Shown piece after piece: positions 6,171-7,826 of a stretch of DNA of 7,826 nt. A program made the position numbers and the translations under genes. Origin of the DNA: Hyphomicrobium sp. (GTDB lineage: Bacteria; Pseudomonadota; Alphaproteobacteria; Rhizobiales; Hyphomicrobiaceae); assembly GCA_030598645.1 (NCBI GenBank), contig JAUVPN010000121.1:1-7826 (forward strand). The letters run 5' to 3'. The stretch's first letter is position 1; the number at the start of each line of letters is the position of its first letter. Under the pieces are notes generated by a model, which saw only the letters and a program-made list of their open reading frames with translations, searched no databases and was not told the origin of the DNA.

Positions 6171-7397
6171 ATGAATTGGAATCTTGTATTTGCTTTGGCG
6201 CTCACATTGTCTGTTACGGGAGGCTGCGCGGATCGGTATAGCGATTGCCATCAAAGTAAAGACGCTGACCGGTCAATTCGTGGCTGTACGCAGATCATTG
6301 AGCGTGGAACGCGAGAGAGCCGGAAAACTAAGAGCATCGCGTTCTACAGCCGAGGTAACGCCTATGCCGATAAGGGTGAGCATGACCGAGCCATCGCCGA
6401 CTATGACGAGGCCATCGCGCTGAACCCGAACTATGCCCTCGCCTACGCCAGCCGAGGCTCCATTTATGGCAGTAAGAGCGAGTATGACCGCGCCATCGTC
6501 GACTCCGAGTGGGCCATCGCGCTCGACCCAAAACTCACCCGCGCCTATTACAACCGAAGCACAGCCTTCCACCGCAAGGGCGAAGTCGACCGCGCGATCG
6601 CCGACTACGACAAGGCCATCGCGCTCAACCCGAAGCTTTCCGACGCCTACCTCAACCGGGGACACGCCTACGAGAGCAAGGGCGAAGTCGACCGCGCGAT
6701 CGCCGACTTTGATAAGGCCATCGCCCTCAACCCGAAAGAGGCCCTCGCCTATAACAATCGGGGCCTCGCCTACTACCACAAGGGCAAGTCCAACCACGCT
6801 ATCGCGGACTACGAAAAGGCCATCGCGCTGAACCCAAAACTGGCCCTCGCCTATAACAACCGGGGCCTCCTCTACTACAGCAAGGGCAAGATCGACCACG
6901 CCATCGCCAACTACGACAAGGCGATCACCCTCAACCCGCAACTTGCCATCGCCTATTATAATCGGGGCTTGTCTTACAGTAACAAGGCTGAGTTCAACAG
7001 CGCCATTGCCGACTTTGACAAAGCCATCACGCTCAACCCGAACCTGGTCCTTGCCTACTACAGTCGGGCCGACGCATACCATAAGAAGGGAGAGGTCGAT
7101 CGCGCCATCGCCGACTACGACAAGGCCATCACCCTCAACCCGAAACTGGCCATCGCCTATAACGATCGGGGCGTCGCCTACTACCGTAAGGGCGCCTTAG
7201 ACCGCGCCATCGCCGACTACGACAAGGCCATCGCACTGAACCCGAAGTATTCCGTCGCCTACAACAATCGGGGCTTTGCTTACAGTAACAAGGGCGAGAT
7301 TGACCGCGCCGTTGCTGATTACCGCCAGGCGCTTGAGACTGACCCCTCATACTCAACCCCCAAAAACAACCTCAAGCGGTTGGGCGTGACGCATTGA
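6171..7397 (+). CDS. Exported protein with ten tetratricopeptide repeats
   Basis: A 408-residue protein, probably a periplasmic or membrane-anchored scaffold for protein binding. Residues 1-18 form a short signal sequence ending VTGGC. Cys19 could be lipidated, but the site lacks the usual Leu at -3, so simple secretion is also possible. Residues 24-50 (Cys26 and Cys39, with DADRSIRGCTQIIERG) look like a half-TPR cap held by a disulfide. Residues 56-395 are exactly ten 34-residue TPRs of the form AYNNRGxAYxxKGEVDRAIADYDKAIALNPK, ending in a short LKRLG tail. Repeats are unusually alike, and several have lost the Asp-Arg of the turn (SNHAI, IDHAI, FNSAI). The Shine-Dalgarno is poor: only GAGAA about nine bases before ATG 6171. 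No enzyme domain is attached, so the partner is unknown. Confidence 0.88.
   Translation: MNWNLVFALALTLSVTGGCADRYSDCHQSKDADRSIRGCTQIIERGTRESRKTKSIAFYSRGNAYADKGEHDRAIADYDEAIALNPNYALAYASRGSIYGSKSEYDRAIVDSEWAIALDPKLTRAYYNRSTAFHRKGEVDRAIADYDKAIALNPKLSDAYLNRGHAYESKGEVDRAIADFDKAIALNPKEALAYNNRGLAYYHKGKSNHAIADYEKAIALNPKLALAYNNRGLLYYSKGKIDHAIANYDKAITLNPQLAIAYYNRGLSYSNKAEFNSAIADFDKAITLNPNLVLAYYSRADAYHKKGEVDRAIADYDKAITLNPKLAIAYNDRGVAYYRKGALDRAIADYDKAIALNPKYSVAYNNRGFAYSNKGEIDRAVADYRQALETDPSYSTPKNNLKRLGVTH
6336..7355 (+). repeat. Ten tandem 102-base units encoding the TPRs
   Basis: The coding DNA repeats with a 102-base period over ten units with no spacer. Identity is high at nucleotide level: a 33-base run at 6574-6606 recurs exactly at 6676-6708, and a 30-base run at 7101-7130 recurs at 7203-7232. 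Synonymous positions are also shared, which suggests recent duplication or gene conversion rather than protein-level selection alone. The array also creates a long mirror ORF on the minus strand (6273-7082) that is not a gene. Confidence 0.85.
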
Positions 7398-7708
7398 GTA
7401 GTCGGTGCGAAGGGAACACTGCTCATGATCTCTATCTCTGTGGCCCCCGCTGCCGGCACCATCATCGGGTGGAGCGTGCTGAGCAGGCAGCAAGAGCGCC
7501 TTTGGTGTCGGCGTTATTAACGCGCTGATCTCCGCTTTGGGTCAAAAGCGGACATTCTCACAGGCGGATTAGAGGTCCGCGAAGCGCAGTAGCGGACATG
7601 AACGACCGACTTTTTTCTGATTGCCCTCTAGGTGCTGGAACGGTTGCCTGATGTTACGTGGACCTGCCGCGCTTGCCGGCGGTTTTGGGAGTTGCCCGTG
7701 CCCGCCAC
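7398..7708. other. Intergenic stretch after the TPR gene, holding repeat copy C
   Basis: Between the TPR stop and the edge ORF the only clear element is repeat copy C. A 31-codon plus-strand ORF (7425-7520, with AGGG ten bases upstream of its ATG) shows nothing family-like and is not called. No convincing intrinsic terminator for the TPR gene is visible. Confidence 0.5.
7531..7599 (+). repeat. Intergenic hairpin repeat, copy C (two stem-loops)
   Basis: A shorter relative of copies A and B. The first stem (7531-7552: TCCGCTTT, loop GGGTCA, AAAGCGGA) is perfect and keeps the same loop as stem 1 of A and B. The last stem (7575-7597: GTCCGC and GCGGAC) has a different 11-base loop. The middle ACCCCCG hairpin is absent. 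The copy lies between the TPR gene and a convergent minus-strand ORF. A short T-run (7611-7616) follows at a distance, too far for a classical terminator. Confidence 0.75.
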
Positions 7709-7825
7709 CTACTGCTTCTGCAAAGATTCGACGTAGTGTGTGAGCAGCAGCACACGGACATGGGGCGGCATAGGGTAGTCCCAATCTTTCTCGTCCCTGC
7801 TGAAGCGCTTCCAAAACTCCGGCAT
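7709..7825 (-). CDS. Possible small protein, 38 residues, at the window edge
   Basis: The minus strand reads from ATG 7825 to TAG 7709-7711. The translation starts MPEFWKRFSRDEKDWDYP and ends VLLLTHYVESLQKQ: a charged, Trp/Tyr-rich start, a Pro-rich turn and an amphipathic helix. Codons are mostly G/C-ending, as in the real genes here. The ATG is one base from the window end, so it could instead be the C-terminus of a longer gene. No family is recognised. The overlapping frame that runs through repeat copy C (7569-7814) is judged a shadow. Confidence 0.35.
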   Translation of the reverse strand: MPEFWKRFSRDEKDWDYPMPPHVRVLLLTHYVESLQKQ

Positions 7826-7826
7826 C

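Noticed and set aside
6273..7082. A 269-codon minus-strand ORF of Val/Gly-rich repeats
   Set aside because: It is the mirror of the TPR array. The repeated codons keep the opposite frame open and give an artificial VVVGDGAVDLAL pattern with no family resemblance.
6336..7355. Tandem repeats considered as a CRISPR-like array
   Set aside because: Units are 102 bases, contiguous, without unique spacers, and encode canonical 34-residue TPRs.
7425..7520. A 31-codon plus-strand ORF after the TPR gene
   Set aside because: Short, with a poorly spaced ribosome site and an unremarkable translation. Nothing but its presence supports it.
7660..7690. A CCGC/GCGG hairpin followed by TTTT as a terminator
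   Set aside because: Only four base pairs with an eight-base loop and four Ts; too weak to support.

Overview
The window looks like chromosomal or island DNA of a high-GC alphaproteobacterium, most likely Bradyrhizobium or a close relative. This rests on GC-rich codon use, Bradyrhizobium-style TPR and DUF805 proteins, and three intergenic copies of a hairpin repeat (TGTCCGCTTTGGGTCAAAAG type) that I know as common in Bradyrhizobium-type genomes. The genus is inferred; no rRNA or marker gene is present. LAYOUT: (1) Positions 1-933, plus strand: a homocysteine S-methyltransferase family enzyme whose first few codons lie before the window. (2) Positions 1004-1120: repeat copy A, between two convergent genes. 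(3) Positions 4212 down to 1169, minus strand: a tight two-gene operon of a cysteine synthase fused to a C-terminal glutaredoxin domain, then a PLP-dependent group II amino acid decarboxylase. The junction overlaps or nearly abuts. The operon is preceded by a leader of about 120 bases with several predicted RNA hairpins, one directly against a strong Shine-Dalgarno. (4) Positions 4396-4590, minus strand: a possible 64-residue membrane protein, followed by repeat copy B (4609-4725) and about 220 bases with nothing recognisable. (5) Positions 4947-7397, plus strand: three envelope-type genes, namely a DUF805 membrane protein, a secreted protein of unknown function and a signal-bearing protein with ten TPR repeats. 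(6) Positions 7398-7826: repeat copy C and a possible 38-residue minus-strand ORF at the edge. HOW THE GENES MAY WORK TOGETHER: the left half is about sulfur amino acids. The methyltransferase makes methionine from homocysteine. The fusion protein should make cysteine, or a substituted cysteine, with a thiol-disulfide domain attached. The coupled decarboxylase would then act on an amino acid, possibly the product of the fusion enzyme, to give an amine such as a cysteamine- or taurine-type compound; this last step is inference. The right half has no metabolic link to it visible in the sequence. The most interesting elements are the cysteine synthase-glutaredoxin-decarboxylase operon with its structured leader, and the modular hairpin repeat family.
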